A stretch of DNA of 64,000 bases from Nephrocerus scutellatus (GCA_947095585.1 OX352763.1:119583287-119647286); one strand, 5' to 3'. Shown: positions 21,215 through 32,144, numbered from the stretch's first letter. Notes: a model not told the origin generated them from the sequence alone. Translations and numbers: made by a program.

Positions 21215-23100
21215 GATCTTATCGGCCAGATTTCGGACTGAAGTACAGTGTTACGCCCCAACGAATCACTCGACTGAGGATTAAAAGGACAACTTCTACA
21301 ATCAGCTAAGCGCTGTATTCAACGCAGTGCCAAACGGAGATATCGGCATTGTGATGGAGGACTTGAATGCCAAGGTAGGCAATGACAATGAAGGACTCAG
21401 ACATGTGATCGGGAAGCCTCGGCGAACGAAATGACAATGGTGACAACATAAACCACCTTGTCATAGGAGGCACCATGTTTGAGCATAAGACTTGCCACAA
21501 GGTCAGCTGGGTGTCAACTGACAGGCAATCATCATCCAACCAAATCGACCATAAGATCGCCTCAGTACGCCAACAATTAAGGGATCATTTATCGCAAGGA
21601 GTGGAAGCAATCATCAGCTCACTGCCGACAACCATCCAGGAACATTGGAAGGCTGTGAAAAATGTTTTCACATCTGGAGCAGCAGCAGCGAGGATCGAGT
21701 TAGAGTCCATGTATAGAAGAAAAATGAGAGATGTGCAGCGTAGTGTAAGATGTGACAAGCGTAACTATATTAACAACCTGGCCTCAGAAGCAGAGGAAGT
21801 AGCGAGCAGGTGCGATAGCAGAACCGTTTACAGAATCACCAAAGAGCTGACAGGTGGTCACCGCTCTAGCCAACATCCGGTGAAAAGCCTTGATAGTGCC
21901 GTACTCGTTTCAGATGAGGATCAGCTCAAGCGATGGAAGGAGCATTTCTCTACGGTCCTTAACCGTGTATTTGCTAACGATATGCACCCAAATCAAACGA
22001 AGCTGCCGGAAGTAACAATTTCCCGAATTCGCACCTCAACTCCCAGTAAAGACGAGTTCGCTACCGCGATTAACGCGCTAAAGAACAATAAGTCGGTAGG
22101 ACTAGATGGTATACCCGCAGAGCTTCTGCGTGCAGCTCCAACGACATCATCAGAGCTTTTATAACCTCTTGTAGAGAGAACTTGGGAGGTAGAAAGTTTC
22201 CCCGACGACTGGAAAAAGAGAATGATTGTCAAACTTAGAGGAAAGCTGTCAGAGGAATTCGAGATCCTTAGTTGGGTACGACAAGGTTCATTCTATCGCC
22301 GATTGGTGATTAGCGATGTGCTTCACGCAGCTTTATCTACTGGAAACGGAGGAATTCGTTGGACTCTTACATCTCAACTGAAACATCTGGACTACGCTGA
22401 CGACACAGGATCATGGAGCTGCACCAAATGACAGCAAATGTGGAAAGGGAGGCAAATGTTGCAGTTTTGAAGATTAATACTGCCAACACCAAAATCATCA
22501 ACCTCGGCACTAGCTCAGTAACTGAAGTTAACATTGCTGGACAACCGGTAGAGAGAGTAGATAGTTTCCAATATCTTGGGAGTATTGTCTCGACCGAAGA
22601 TGGAACCGAACAGGACATTGTCAACCGAATCGGCAAAGCAAAATCAGTTTTTGGGATGATAGCCATTATATGGCGAAGCAATGCGATCAGCTTAAACACC
22701 AAGCTGCGACTGGTCCGTTCAAATGTTCAATCTGTGCTGTTGTATGGATGCAGCACTTGGAAGGTGACCGCTACTATCACATAAAGATTACAAACGTTCG
22801 TAAATAGGTGCCTACGGAACATCTTAAGGGTTTTCTGTCCTAACCGTATCTCTAACAAACATCCTTACCAGAGAACTGGTCAGGAACCAATAGGCACAAC
22901 CATCCAACGACGGAAGTGGCAGTGGATTGGTCATACACTCCGAAAAGGCGACAGTTCCATAGCAAACTACGCAATGCAATGGAATCCGTTATCTCAGGAT
23001 GGCAGAAAAACGGGTCGTCCGAGAAATACATGGCGCAGAACAGTTGAGGAGGAGTCACGGCAATTGGTGAAGAGTTGGAGAGAGCTGAAGCTCATTGTCA
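21215..23100 (+). mobile_element. RTE-like retrotransposon relic with endonuclease and reverse transcriptase, internally deleted
   Basis: The segment opens with endonuclease wording (YNQLSAVFNAVPNGDIGIV, MEDLNAKVGND, then HKVSWVSTDRQSSSNQIDH at 21482-21550). It passes through the linker (GAAAARIELESMYRRKMRDV...DQLKRWKEHFSTVLNR) into RT (NNKSVGLDGIPAELLRA, DDWKKRMIVKL at 22050-22240). The frame then jumps from 'MIVKL' to a 'WVRQG' box, so roughly a hundred residues of RT are deleted. LKHLDYADDTG (22375), FQYLGSIVSTEDGTEQDIVN, YGCSTWKVTATI and RKWQWIGHTL-type sequence follow. An in-frame TAA at 22162 and several shifts show it is inactive. It is related to, but not the same as, the copy at 17233. 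Confidence 0.85.
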
Positions 23101-23300
23101 GGACGTGTCTGTCTGTAAGTTGGTGGCTCGTGAAATTTTGCGATAAACTCTTAACTCACTTTCCAAAGCCCGCTTCTATTTAAATTTTGTACATATGACA
23201 ACACTTTTTATAAAAATTTGGAAGTGAGCAGGCCTTAAGACCGAGGGTCTCACATATAAACTACCCCAATTTTATTCAAACTTTGCGCACATGTGTAGTG
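23101..23300 (+). repeat. Interspersed repeat related to 41830-42175
   Basis: Shared blocks include CGTGAAATTTTGCGATA-, CTTTCCAAAGCCCG, AATTTTG-ACA-ATG and CAACACT...AAAATTTGG, in the same order as at 41935-42055. It is non-coding and directly follows the RTE relic. Confidence 0.5.
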
Positions 23301-24956
23301 TATATTTAATTAAAGAATTTACATGATAACAATGATAATTTACATCGGTTGGTTTCTTAAAAACACGAAAATATCGAATTTCGAATCATTAAAAATTTGT
23401 TAAAATCAACCGTTTCTTTTTTTTTGTGATATTTGTTTGAAGGTATGTTTTAGTATTGAGAAGAAATTATGTATTTAGCAAATAATCTCTTCATAATAGA
23501 TGAACGATAGTCACTTAAGTTTTGTGCACAACTTCTCAAGCTCACGCACAACTACATGTATCAGATTGGAATTTACTGAAACCACCAACCAACAAAGACT
23601 CCCTTTCTATACTATACCTACTTAAATAACTCTTGTACTACAACTTACTAACCGTTGATGAAAAAAAGTTAACAAACCAATTGAATTCGTCCCGTGAGAC
23701 ACGCAATCTCGTCGATTCAAAAGAGAACGAAATTTTGTCTCGCACTTCACTTGATTCACTTGGCTTCAATTTAATCCACTTAAGTGGGAATTATCGGAAG
23801 GAGCAAAGGATAACCCGGGGGAATTTTTAGAAAATTAGAAGAATTACAAAGAGAAGACAAGTGGGCTAGGATCGCGGGTGTTTAGGTGTTGCGGTGCTCT
23901 TCATCTCTAAACAATCATTTGTAGAGGACCTGCCTGTGTGATGAATGCTTCTTCTGCAAATATCCAAACAATTTGAAAAACTTTTCATCCGTGGAGACAA
24001 AGGCAAACAATAAATACCCTCACTTGCTGAGCCCCTATTGCAAAACGTTTTTCTTGGCAATCTCAACCAGGCGTAACCATTTAGTCTTTATCTGTCCATC
24101 AGATAAATCTTTCCACCACAAACCCACACTTATCCAACTGCTATTTAAAACGGCTATCTATCGGCGAACAAGTTGAAATGAACAAATTTTTAAGGGATGC
24201 AAATGAAAATTCTACGTTTTATTTTCAATTTGTTAATTTAATTTACCATTAGATAGACGGCCATGACTAGACTATAGAGGAAATGCTGTTCAAGTAGGCG
24301 GAACATGAGCTCATCGCGATAACCAACCAAAAATCAACCATTCGACCAAACTGCCTAATCTACGAAATTAATTTTCTAAAAATGTTTTTTTTTTTTGCTC
24401 CTCCTGACTGTCCCCAGGGAACTGACATTTTGTGAATGCAATTCGTAGACAGCAGGATATTTCATTTAGTTTCTAAGCCGTTTCATCCTTGTTTGCTTGA
24501 TATCCTTTTGTGGATAGTTTTTAAAAATTTCATTGTTCACTTGTAGTTATGGTCATACTGATGTACGGCAATGGTAATAGGCATTATTATTGTACTGAAA
24601 TACTCGCAGATATTTAAGAGCAGACATTTGTCCAGTGAATTATTCAATCAGTTCCTTATTAAAGAAAATTAGAAAGTTTCTTAAAGTCGTCGCGAGTCGT
24701 CGTCGCGAGTGTTTGTTTTCCGTAGCAACGAATAAATAAAAATTTTTGTTAAATTCTATTTTCTTTAGAAAATATTTCTTGTGAATATTTTTCTCCTTCA
24801 ATATACGTACTAAACAGTGCGTACATACTAGTACGATGTAGGGATTATGCACGCAAGTAACGGAGGTAATCCTAAGGCAGGTTTGATAATTCGGGTTTTC
24901 GCGAACCAAGAACCAGTTCCCCAAAACAAATTAGACGTAATCGAATTCGCTCTATT
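23301..24956. other. Intron sequence, nothing recognised
   Basis: AT-rich, without a supported gene. Poly-T runs occur near 23416 and 24385. Confidence 0.4.
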
Positions 24957-25214
24957 TCAAATGAATCGACACGTTCCAAAAAAAACAAAAGGCAAACGTT
25001 GGTAAAGGTGTCGACTCGATATCACCTCTTGCATCTGTGAGGAACAAAATTCTTGTGGCCGAATGCCATATACTTTTTTCCCAAATTCGGGTGTACCCTG
25101 TACCCACGCAGTGCATCCAACAAACACATATAAAAGTAAAATAGCTAAGACAACATGACGCCACCGGATTGGCCAATCACAGCGCAGCACGCTATTTAGA
25201 ATTCTGCCATGCAA
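24957..25214 (-). CDS. Unidentified 85-codon ORF with a hydrophobic N-terminal segment (doubtful)
   Basis: The minus-strand ORF begins MHGRILNSVLRCDWPIRW and has a hydrophobic stretch (VVLAILLLYVFVGCTAWV, about residues 21-38) that could be a signal anchor. It then reads QGTPEFGKKVYGIRPQEFCS to a stop near 24957. I do not recognise the protein. Its 5' end lies a few bases from a TATA box that points the other way. It could equally be part of an LTR or chance coding, and there is no splice or homology support. Confidence 0.15.
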   Translation of the reverse strand: MHGRILNSVLRCDWPIRWRHVVLAILLLYVFVGCTAWVQGTPEFGKKVYGIRPQEFCSSQMQEVISSRHLYQRLPFVFFGTCRFI

Positions 25215-25219
25215 AATGG

Positions 25220-25228
25220 TATAAAAGG
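25220..25228 (+). promoter_or_regulatory. TATA box ahead of the 41-bp repeat array
   Basis: TATAAAAGG is followed about 30 bp later by a pyrimidine-rich CTCGCTCTCTTAGTTTTCTC, a plausible initiator. It would drive transcription rightward into the array at 25290. It may be the promoter of an LTR or other transposable element. Confidence 0.4.
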
Positions 25229-25289
25229 GTGAGCACGCAGGCGCTCGCTCTCTTAGTTTTCTCTTAGTAGTCTTCGGACGGGATCACAC

Positions 25290-26140
25290 CTTGGTTCACG
25301 TTGAGGTGTCAGGTGTCTCAGGAGTCTCTTCGCTTAGGACTTACGCTCGCCTCAGGCTCATGCCCACAAATGTGTCACTCAGGATTCACGATCATCTCAG
25401 GCTCTCACGCACGCATCGCTCAGGAGTCACGATCGTCAGGCTCACGATCACGAATCGTTAAGGAGTCTCGATCGTCTCAGGCTAACGCATCGCTCAGGAG
25501 TTCGATCGTCTCAGGCTAACGCATCGCTCAGGATTTACGCTCGTCTCAGGTTTACGCTTACGTATCGCCTAGCGCGCACGCTCGTTTCAGGCCCAAGCCC
25601 ACAAGTCGCTCAGGTCTTACGCTCGCCTCAGGCTAATGTTCACAAATCGCTTAGGATTTACGCTCGTCTCAGCGCTCACGTCAAGGTGTCACTCAGGATT
25701 CACGATCGTCTCAGGCTCTCACGCACGCATCGCTCAGGAGTCACGATCGTCAGGCTCACGATCACGAATCGTTAAGGAGTCTCGATCGTCTCAGGCTAAC
25801 GCATCGCTCAGGAGTCTCGATCGTCTCAGGCTAACGCATCGCTCTGGATTTACGCTCGTCTTAGGCTCACGCCCACAAGTCGCCGAGGGTGTACGCACGT
25901 CTCAAGCTCACGCTCACGCATCGCTCAGAAGTCTCGCTTTTCTTAGGCTTACGATTACGCATCGCCTAGGGCGCACGCTTCTCTCAGGCTCAAGCCCAAA
26001 AGTCGGTCTGGATTTACGCTCGTCTCTGGCTCACGCTCACAAGTCGCCGAGGATTTAAGCTCGTCTCAAGCCTACGCTCACGCATCGCTCAGGATTCTCG
26101 CTTGTCTCAAGCTCACGCTCACGCATCGCTCAGGCTAGCA
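25290..26140. repeat. Tandem array of a ~41-bp unit, about 20 copies
   Basis: The consensus unit is roughly CGCTCAGGATTTACGCTCGT followed by CTCAGGCTCACGCTCACAAGT, with 34-bp and 41-bp variants. A larger block starting GTGTCACTCAGGATTCACGA at 25372 recurs at 25686 (314 bp apart), showing higher-order duplication. The repeating plus-strand ORFs (such as RIVKESRSSQANASLRS) are artefacts of the array. Confidence 0.88.
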
Positions 26141-26235
26141 CATCGGTAAACCAATAAATTATAAGTAATAAGAAAAATAAAGAAAATAATTCGAAAAGTC
26201 ACCAAATAGAAATTTTATTGTAACGATCCCTTTCC

Positions 26236-26678
26236 TCTGAACCCTGATCACGCTGAGTTTACCCCGGCTGGGAAAACTCCGTTCAACAATTCCGATAATT
26301 GGTTCGAAATTTTAAATAGAGATGTTACTGGTCCTGAAGTTTCAACAATAGGTCGAAATGAAAGAGTAATTACTCTTCAAGCATCCACCAATAACAATTT
26401 TTAGTAAAACCGTAAGTGAAATTTTAACTATCGCTTTAAAGGCAACAAGCAGTAGTCATCGTTTTCGCATTCTCGGCAAGTCCCCACTAGAAATTAAAAT
26501 TTTTAATATAAATAAACCTCGATATAGCTTACAACGATCCTTCACCTTATTTTACAAACTAGATGATAATATGACTTTAGAGAAGTTGCGTGAAATTCAT
26601 CAAATCCTAAGTTTCCTAAGTGTACATTTCCAGTTATACTTTAAAAAGCTAATTGGACCCACATATTTTTTTAATTAA
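26236..26678 (+). pseudogene. Unidentified coding-like segment between repeat array and AATAAA
   Basis: The frame at 26370-26678 is open for 102 codons and includes SKTVSEILTIALKATSSSHR, FRILGKSPLEIKIFNINKPR, YSLQRSFTLFYKLDDNMTLE and KLREIHQILSFLSVHFQLYF, with mixed composition unlike random AT-rich DNA. The upstream frame (GKTPFNNSDNWFEILNRDV, TGPEVSTIGRNERVITLQ) runs into it with one frame change near 26400. There is no ATG at the start, so it is probably a broken or spliced ORF. I do not recognise the protein. Its position between a TATA/array unit and AATAAA suggests a mobile element. Confidence 0.35.
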
Positions 26679-26774
26679 TATTGTAAACTTATATTGTAGT
26701 TGCCATTGTAGTTGCAATACCTCATAAGATAAGATTCTTAATTATTAACTATTCATGTAAACAAAAAAATCTTA

Positions 26775-26780
26775 AATAAA
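26775..26780 (+). terminator. Polyadenylation signal AATAAA with TACTACTAC tail
   Basis: AATAAAGAATGTTA is followed by TACTACTACTACTA. This simple-repeat tail is like the 3' end of some non-LTR elements and closes the 25.2-26.8 kb unit. Confidence 0.4.
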
Positions 26781-26799
26781 GAATGTTATACTACTACTA

Positions 26800-27587
26800 C
26801 TAAACATTCAATTGGAACTCTTTGTGCCTACTTACAATATAAAGTCGGATCGCGAACAGGAATTAAAATCGCGTGGAGCATAGACGTAGACGCGATGTCA
26901 CTCGTCACCATGTCATTCCTGACGATGCGATGGTGCAAACTGCAAAATGGCCACCTGCCGTGCTGACTGATTAACAAATTTATCTGTGGTCGACAGATTT
27001 TCACTGCTACTCGCACTTTATTCACTTACCACCAATTTATCGGCTTACTTTTTTTCACAGTTTGTCTGTATTTTCTATTTCTTTACGCGCAGACGACGGC
27101 TGAGCGCCAACTGTATTTTGAGGGTGGTGCGGGCTTTGGTGAACACTGAACAGGGATGAATGAATGTGAGAAAGTTACCACCGAAAAGGTGTACAATAGA
27201 AGCGTTAAATGCATAACAATATTCATCCAGCTTACCTTGGGCATGAATATGTTGTCGATGTTGTATTTTCTACCCAAAAAATATTCGTACCGGCCAGAGA
27301 AATTGCGACAACAGCTCTTCAGACGACGACTACTGCCCTTGACAGTTTAATTGGGAAATGAAAAGAAAAGTTAGAAGGCTTTACCAATTTTTGTCATGCC
27401 ATACGTTTTGACAACGGGGCGTAAATTGATAACAATTAATGACAAAATACACTAAGAAACGTTAACTTAAAAGTGGATTGGTAATTGACAAATTATATAA
27501 GAACTCGTACGTATTGTGTACAGCGTGCATAAGAGCGGTTATTAATATTTGACATGTACGTGTATCATCAAAAATTATATATACTTT
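26800..27587. other. Intron sequence, nothing recognised
   Basis: No gene or repeat is supported between the AATAAA unit and the nested SINE. Confidence 0.4.
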
Positions 27588-27676
27588 TAATAATAATAAT
27601 AATATTCGGTGCGACAGACCATTGCGGTCCAAGGCCTAGCTTCTCACAAACATTCGTGTTGAGCATGTATATTTTT
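27588..27676 (-). mobile_element. tRNA-derived SINE, 3' piece, split by a retrotransposon insertion
   Basis: The ATT-type tail complement and body landmarks (GGTGCGACAGACCATTGCGG, AAGGCCTAGCTTCTCAC) run to GAGCATGTATATTTTT. The remainder of the same copy resumes at 29440 after the insertion. Confidence 0.85.
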
Positions 27677-29439
27677 CATAAATCCAAAACTTGGTTTGTT
27701 GTCTGCCAAAAGATTGTCAGCAGAGGCACCCCGCAAGGAAGTGTCCTGTCCCCACTTCTTTGGAACCTGGCGGTGAATGAGCTGCTGGTTCGGCTGGATG
27801 GGTAGGGATGCGGAGGGGTCGCCTATGCAGACGACGTTGCCATAGCCGTCTCAGGAAAGCACCCACCCACCTTGAAAGAACTTCTGCAGAATGCTCTAAA
27901 TGAGCTAATAAGCTGGGCAGATCATTGTGGTCTAGGGGTAAACCCCCAAAAAACCGAACTTGTCCCCTTTACGAGGAAGTACAAAATCCCTCCGTCCATC
28001 AAGGGCACAAGCTTGACTTTCTCCGATAACGCCACAGTGGCACTCTTCTCAAGCAAAAAAGCCATAGAAAGTAAATGGGGTCTCCAACCGCATATTATTC
28101 ATTGGCTGTACACAGCAGTAGTCAGACCTAGACTGCATTAGATAAAGCGATCAATCGCGACAAACTAAGCAGAATCCAAAGATCAGCTTGTCTTTGTGTG
28201 AGCGGAGCTCTTCGTGCAATTCCCTCTGCTGCACTGGACATTCTGTTCAACCCTGCTCCACTCGACATCTTCGGCAGACAACTAGCTGCAAGCGCGGCTA
28301 CTCGCCTCAGAGCAATCTCTCAGTGGACCGTGAATGATTTCGGCCACTTTTCTATCCTGAATTCAGTCAGGACTACACTTGTCAACATAGACTACACCAT
28401 TCCGCAGCTCCACTTCAACAAAAACTTCCAGGTTAACATCCCCTTCAGGTCTTCTTGGGAGGAAGGTATCTACCTGGAAAATGAAGGAATTCATTTCTAC
28501 ACAGACGGGACGAAAAGTGATGAAGGGGTTGGCGGAAGTGTCTTTTCAAAAAAGACTAAATCTAAGTCACTCGTTCCGTCTTCCTGATCACTGTAGTGTT
28601 TTCCAGACGGAAATCATGGCTATTAAGGAAGCCTTGTCTTGGCTGAAGAGTAATGTCATATCTGTTAAGGATATCCACATTTTCTCGGATAGCCAGGCTG
28701 CGCTAAAGTCCATGGAATCTGTCTCCACTAATTTACTGCTGGCCCGGAATTGCCGATCGTCTCTTGAGGATATGGCGGAACAATTCAACATTCACCTATG
28801 CTGGGTGCCAGGGCATAGAGACATTCCTGGTAACTGTATGGCCGATGAACTCGCCAAACATGGAACCACACTACCCCTATTGCCTGAATATGGTTCACTA
28901 GGCATGCCGATCGATACGTGCAAGCTCATGTTTAAACGGGATGCTATAATAAAAACTAATTATAGATGGTCAAAGGGTACAACTTCCATAGCAACGAAGC
29001 AGATCTGGCCCAAGCTAGATCCGAAACGTTCCAAGTGTTTGATCTCTCAAAACAGATTGCACATTAGTGCCATTATAGGTGTCATAACAGGACACTGTCT
29101 CATAGGCAAGCATGCAGAAACACTAGGAGTTCTTTCCAATGATTTCTGCAGAAGCTGCATGGATGATGAGGAGGAGGATAAAACCACTCTCCATCTTTTT
29201 TGTACGTGCCCAGCCCTCTCGAATAGGCGGCAGCCCCATCTGTGAGCATTCTTTTTCAACAATCTCAACGATCTAAGCCAAATTGACATTAATAGTATAT
29301 TGCGCTTCATACGAAGCTCCAACTGGTTCAACGAGTAGGCGTGGGATTGTCTAGATCCTTGTGGTATCACAACGGACCTTCATGGTCTAAGTGCGTCGGT
29401 CTTGACTGACGGCTACTTCAACCTAACCTAACCTAACCT
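27677..29439 (+). mobile_element. RNase H-bearing (I/LOA-type) non-LTR element, 5'-truncated, inserted in a SINE
   Basis: The insertion is bounded by ATGTATATTTTT at 27665-27676 and 29440-29451, an exact 12-bp duplication. It starts inside the reverse transcriptase (VCQKIVSRGTPQGSVLSPLL, WNLAVNELLVRLDG, stop, then GVAYADDVAIAVSGKHP and GLGVNPQKTELVPF). It continues into RNase H with the catalytic set visible: FYTDGTKSDEGVGGSV, ETEIMAIKEAL, IFSDSQAALKS, and WVPGHRDIPGNCMADELAKH. A frame change lies between the first two (28560 region). The tail includes LTGHC-like wording and CRSCMDDEEEDKTTLHLFC. The 3' end is CCTAACCTAACCTAACCTA. It is inactive through truncation, a stop at 27804 and frameshifts. 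Confidence 0.9.
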
Positions 29440-29628
29440 ATGTATATTTTTGCACACAAAATGGAAGGGACCTACAATTTAAGGCCAGATCCGAACGGCG
29501 AATTGAGAAACTTTCCGTGACAAGTTATTACTCTCGGAACAATACTTTTGGTGTTACTGGGATTCGAACCACGAACCCCCTGCTCAGTAGCCATGCTCAT
29601 TTCCACTGAGCCACGGCGACCACATATA
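29440..29628 (-). mobile_element. tRNA-derived SINE, 5' (head) piece of the split copy
   Basis: The SINE resumes with TGTATATTTTTGCACACAAA, passes through CAGATCCGAACGGCGAATTG and the B-box complement GGGATTCGAACC, and ends GAGCCACGGCGACCAC. Removing 27677-29439 plus one 12-bp repeat gives a continuous SINE. Confidence 0.88.
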
Positions 29629-29639
29629 TGTGTATACTT

Positions 29640-30898
29640 TTAAAATTAAATTTTTTTTGAAAATTCACTGAATACCCATACAAAATTCAAAGCTCTTCAA
29701 TTTATTTTTCATTTCCCATTTCGTTTTTGCGTTTTTAATAAGCTCCATCATCACACCTTTTTTGGTTTAAACTATAATTGCAATTCATACGGTTTGGTTT
29801 CTGTGTTATGTTGCCCTATGCGAAAAAACAAACCGACAGGGAAGACACAGCTAACGTTATACCGTACTCGAAATCTGAACAACAAAATCACCTATCATCT
29901 GAAAACTTGCAATATCATCAAATTTAAGGTTTGATATACACGTTGCCATGTCTTAGTTGTTGCTATCGTCAGTCGGCGATTTTCAATTCGCGTTCAGCCG
30001 CAAGACAGTCAAGCAGTTAACTTTTAATAAGTCGACAATTTTGTGTAATAAGCACGGTCGCGCGCATTTGACATTTGATAAGATAATGAGGTATAATTTC
30101 TGTCCATTTCCCTATTGTTGTTGCTTGGTTTCGTGGGTGAATTGACTTGGCGTTTTACAACTTGGGGTGTGAATAGAAAAACAAAGAAGCGAAGCGAAGC
30201 GAAACGAAACAATTACCTATTATACGCTTGTGAGAATCGTCAAAAATGCAGTTATGTGGGCGTTCAGAATTCGGATAGTTCTTTTAATTATGAAGCTAGC
30301 TATGGCTCATTAAGACAACAACTTTTGAATATCTTTTGAGTATGAGATGGGCGCTTATTTGTAAATCGACCTTTAACATAAGTAGATACAAAATGTTCGC
30401 TTAATATTCGCTGGTCGCAAATTTATATGACATTTTATTACGCGAGTGCAGAAAACCTCTCTAGAGAATACAGACTTAAAATAGAAGGACATGTTTATTA
30501 CAGACTTTCATTTTATATGTAGGCTATATGATATTATACGAAAGGAATTTACAATTTGTATGTTCCAATAACTTTGCATACTGAAAACTAGAAACGAAAA
30601 GTATAAGCTACCAACCATTTTAATTACAAAACATCATCCGGACGTTAAAGAGCGTTCGGCATTCAACAATGTAAGTGCCAATGTGTCAAGCGTAAGCAAA
30701 GATAATAAATCATTATGTAATCTGCAAAATCAAATAACACTTTTAAAACTCCATTAATTATTTTAATGATTCGTTTTTCTGTCAATGCAGGATTCTAATT
30801 ACCTCTTTTAAACTACGATTTATCTTTTTTTTCTAATCCTTTGTTTCTTTGTTTTTTTCTAATCCTTTATAACAATTGTCGTCGTTAAAGTATAATTC
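29640..30898. other. Intron sequence, nothing recognised
   Basis: AT-rich, with no supported gene. A GAAGCGAAGCGAAGCGAAAC microrepeat occurs near 30187. Confidence 0.4.
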
Positions 30899-30985
30899 GG
30901 TGTCAGTGCAGTGGTAAGAACCACTGGCTCCCACTTGGAGGACATTGGGTTCGATTTCCGTCGCGTCAAAAAGAAAAAAAAACAC
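30899..30985 (+). pseudogene. tRNA-like sequence with A-rich tail (tRNA-derived retrosequence)
   Basis: An A-box-like TCAGTGCAGTGGTAAG and a B-box-like GGGTTCGATTTCC are 30-odd bases apart. They are followed at once by CAAAAAGAAAAAAAAACAC. The ends do not pair as an acceptor stem, so it is not a working tRNA gene. A SINE head or reverse-transcribed tRNA fragment is more likely. It differs from the common SINE family in this window. Confidence 0.45.
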
Positions 30986-31069
30986 ACGAATTTTACTCAC
31001 CGCATCTGGATTACAATACGATGCTGTATATGTGATATACAATTACCGTGTACTTGGGCTTGGGTGTGA

Positions 31070-32140
31070 ACTCAACTTATTTTAGATACAGAAGCTTCCA
31101 GATCAATCGTGAGTCCTGAAATGGTGTCTGGAGAGCAATTCAAGAAAGTGCATCACTACAAGTTGAGGACAGCTACAGGAGAAGTTGCAGCAGTTAAGGG
31201 TGAACGTTTCCTTGTAGTCGAGTTTGGAGGATTAAGGTTTCGACATCGGTTTATTGTTGCCCGTGTGGAAGATGAATGCATATTGGGTCTGGACTTTGAT
31301 GATGGCGCACCAGATGTCACTTGATTTGAGAAAGCGAGTGCTAAGATGGCGTAATACAGAAGTTCCGCTCAGAATGACCGTCAATCACAATGGTGGATCA
31401 TTCAGGAAGTATTGTGTCCCCGAGTATAAAGAAAGTGGAAGACCGGAAAACCAAAAGTGCTCAGTTGTTTCACGAATTACGGTCCAGCAGATGAAAGACC
31501 ATTTGACAAGAGAGCAGCTAAGGGAAGAACAAGAGCAATATGATTCAATTGATCCAGTACTTCGATGGATGGATCAAGAAGAAAGGCCGCAATGGCACGA
31601 AATTGCAACGAAGGAATTTGGTGAAGAAAGTTCATCACAAAGCTCACACTGGAACACCAGGAGAACACTTGGAAATTAAGTAGACACTAGATGAAATCAG
31701 AAATCGATTCTTTTGGGTCAATTGCCGCAGAGATGTTGAAAACTGGTGCCGAACGTGTGCTTGATGTGCTGCAAGAAGAGAACTGCAACAAACAGCTAGA
31801 GGGAAAACGCATCGATACAAAGTTGTAGCGCCTTTAGTTGGGAAAGATGCAAAGGATTCCGATCGAAGACCAATGGTGATCAATGCACATAGAACAGTAA
31901 AGAACAACGTCGTGAATGGTAATGAAACACGGAATCACCTGCGCGCGAACTATGAAAAATTTTGGGAAGGAGATTTCGTTTGGCTATACAGACAAGACAA
32001 GGGAAACTACAGAATCCACAGCAAAGTTGGGAAGATCTCTACAAGAGGAACGACGACGCAGTATATCAGATTCAACCGAACCCCAGGAAGTTGTCCGCAA
32101 CAACAGATTGACAAGGTGCAACATTCGAGGGAGTTCTGAA
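31070..32140 (+). mobile_element. Ty3/gypsy-type LTR retrotransposon pol remnant, internally deleted
   Basis: The order of pieces is: aspartic protease (TQLILDTEASRSIVSPEM ... ECILGLDFDD, 31070-31324); linker normally after RNase H (TVQQMKDHLTREQLREEQEQ ... WMDQEERPQWHEIA); integrase H2C2 zinc-binding segment (KVHHKAHTGTPGEHL-like, then DEIRNRFFWVNCRRDVENWC with a C..C, 31625-31765); and the integrase C-terminal region (NHLRANYEKFWEGDFVWLYR, about 31935-31990). Reverse transcriptase, RNase H and the integrase catalytic core are missing, so at least two internal deletions occurred. The protease motif reads DTE where DTG is expected, and stops and shifts are frequent. No LTRs or primer-binding site were recognised. 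Confidence 0.75.
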
Positions 32141-32144
32141 TCTG

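Noticed and set aside
25301..26058. Repetitive 72- and 140-codon ORFs
   Set aside because: They are direct translations of the 41-bp array; the period of 41 bp makes a 41-residue repeat without evidence of selection.
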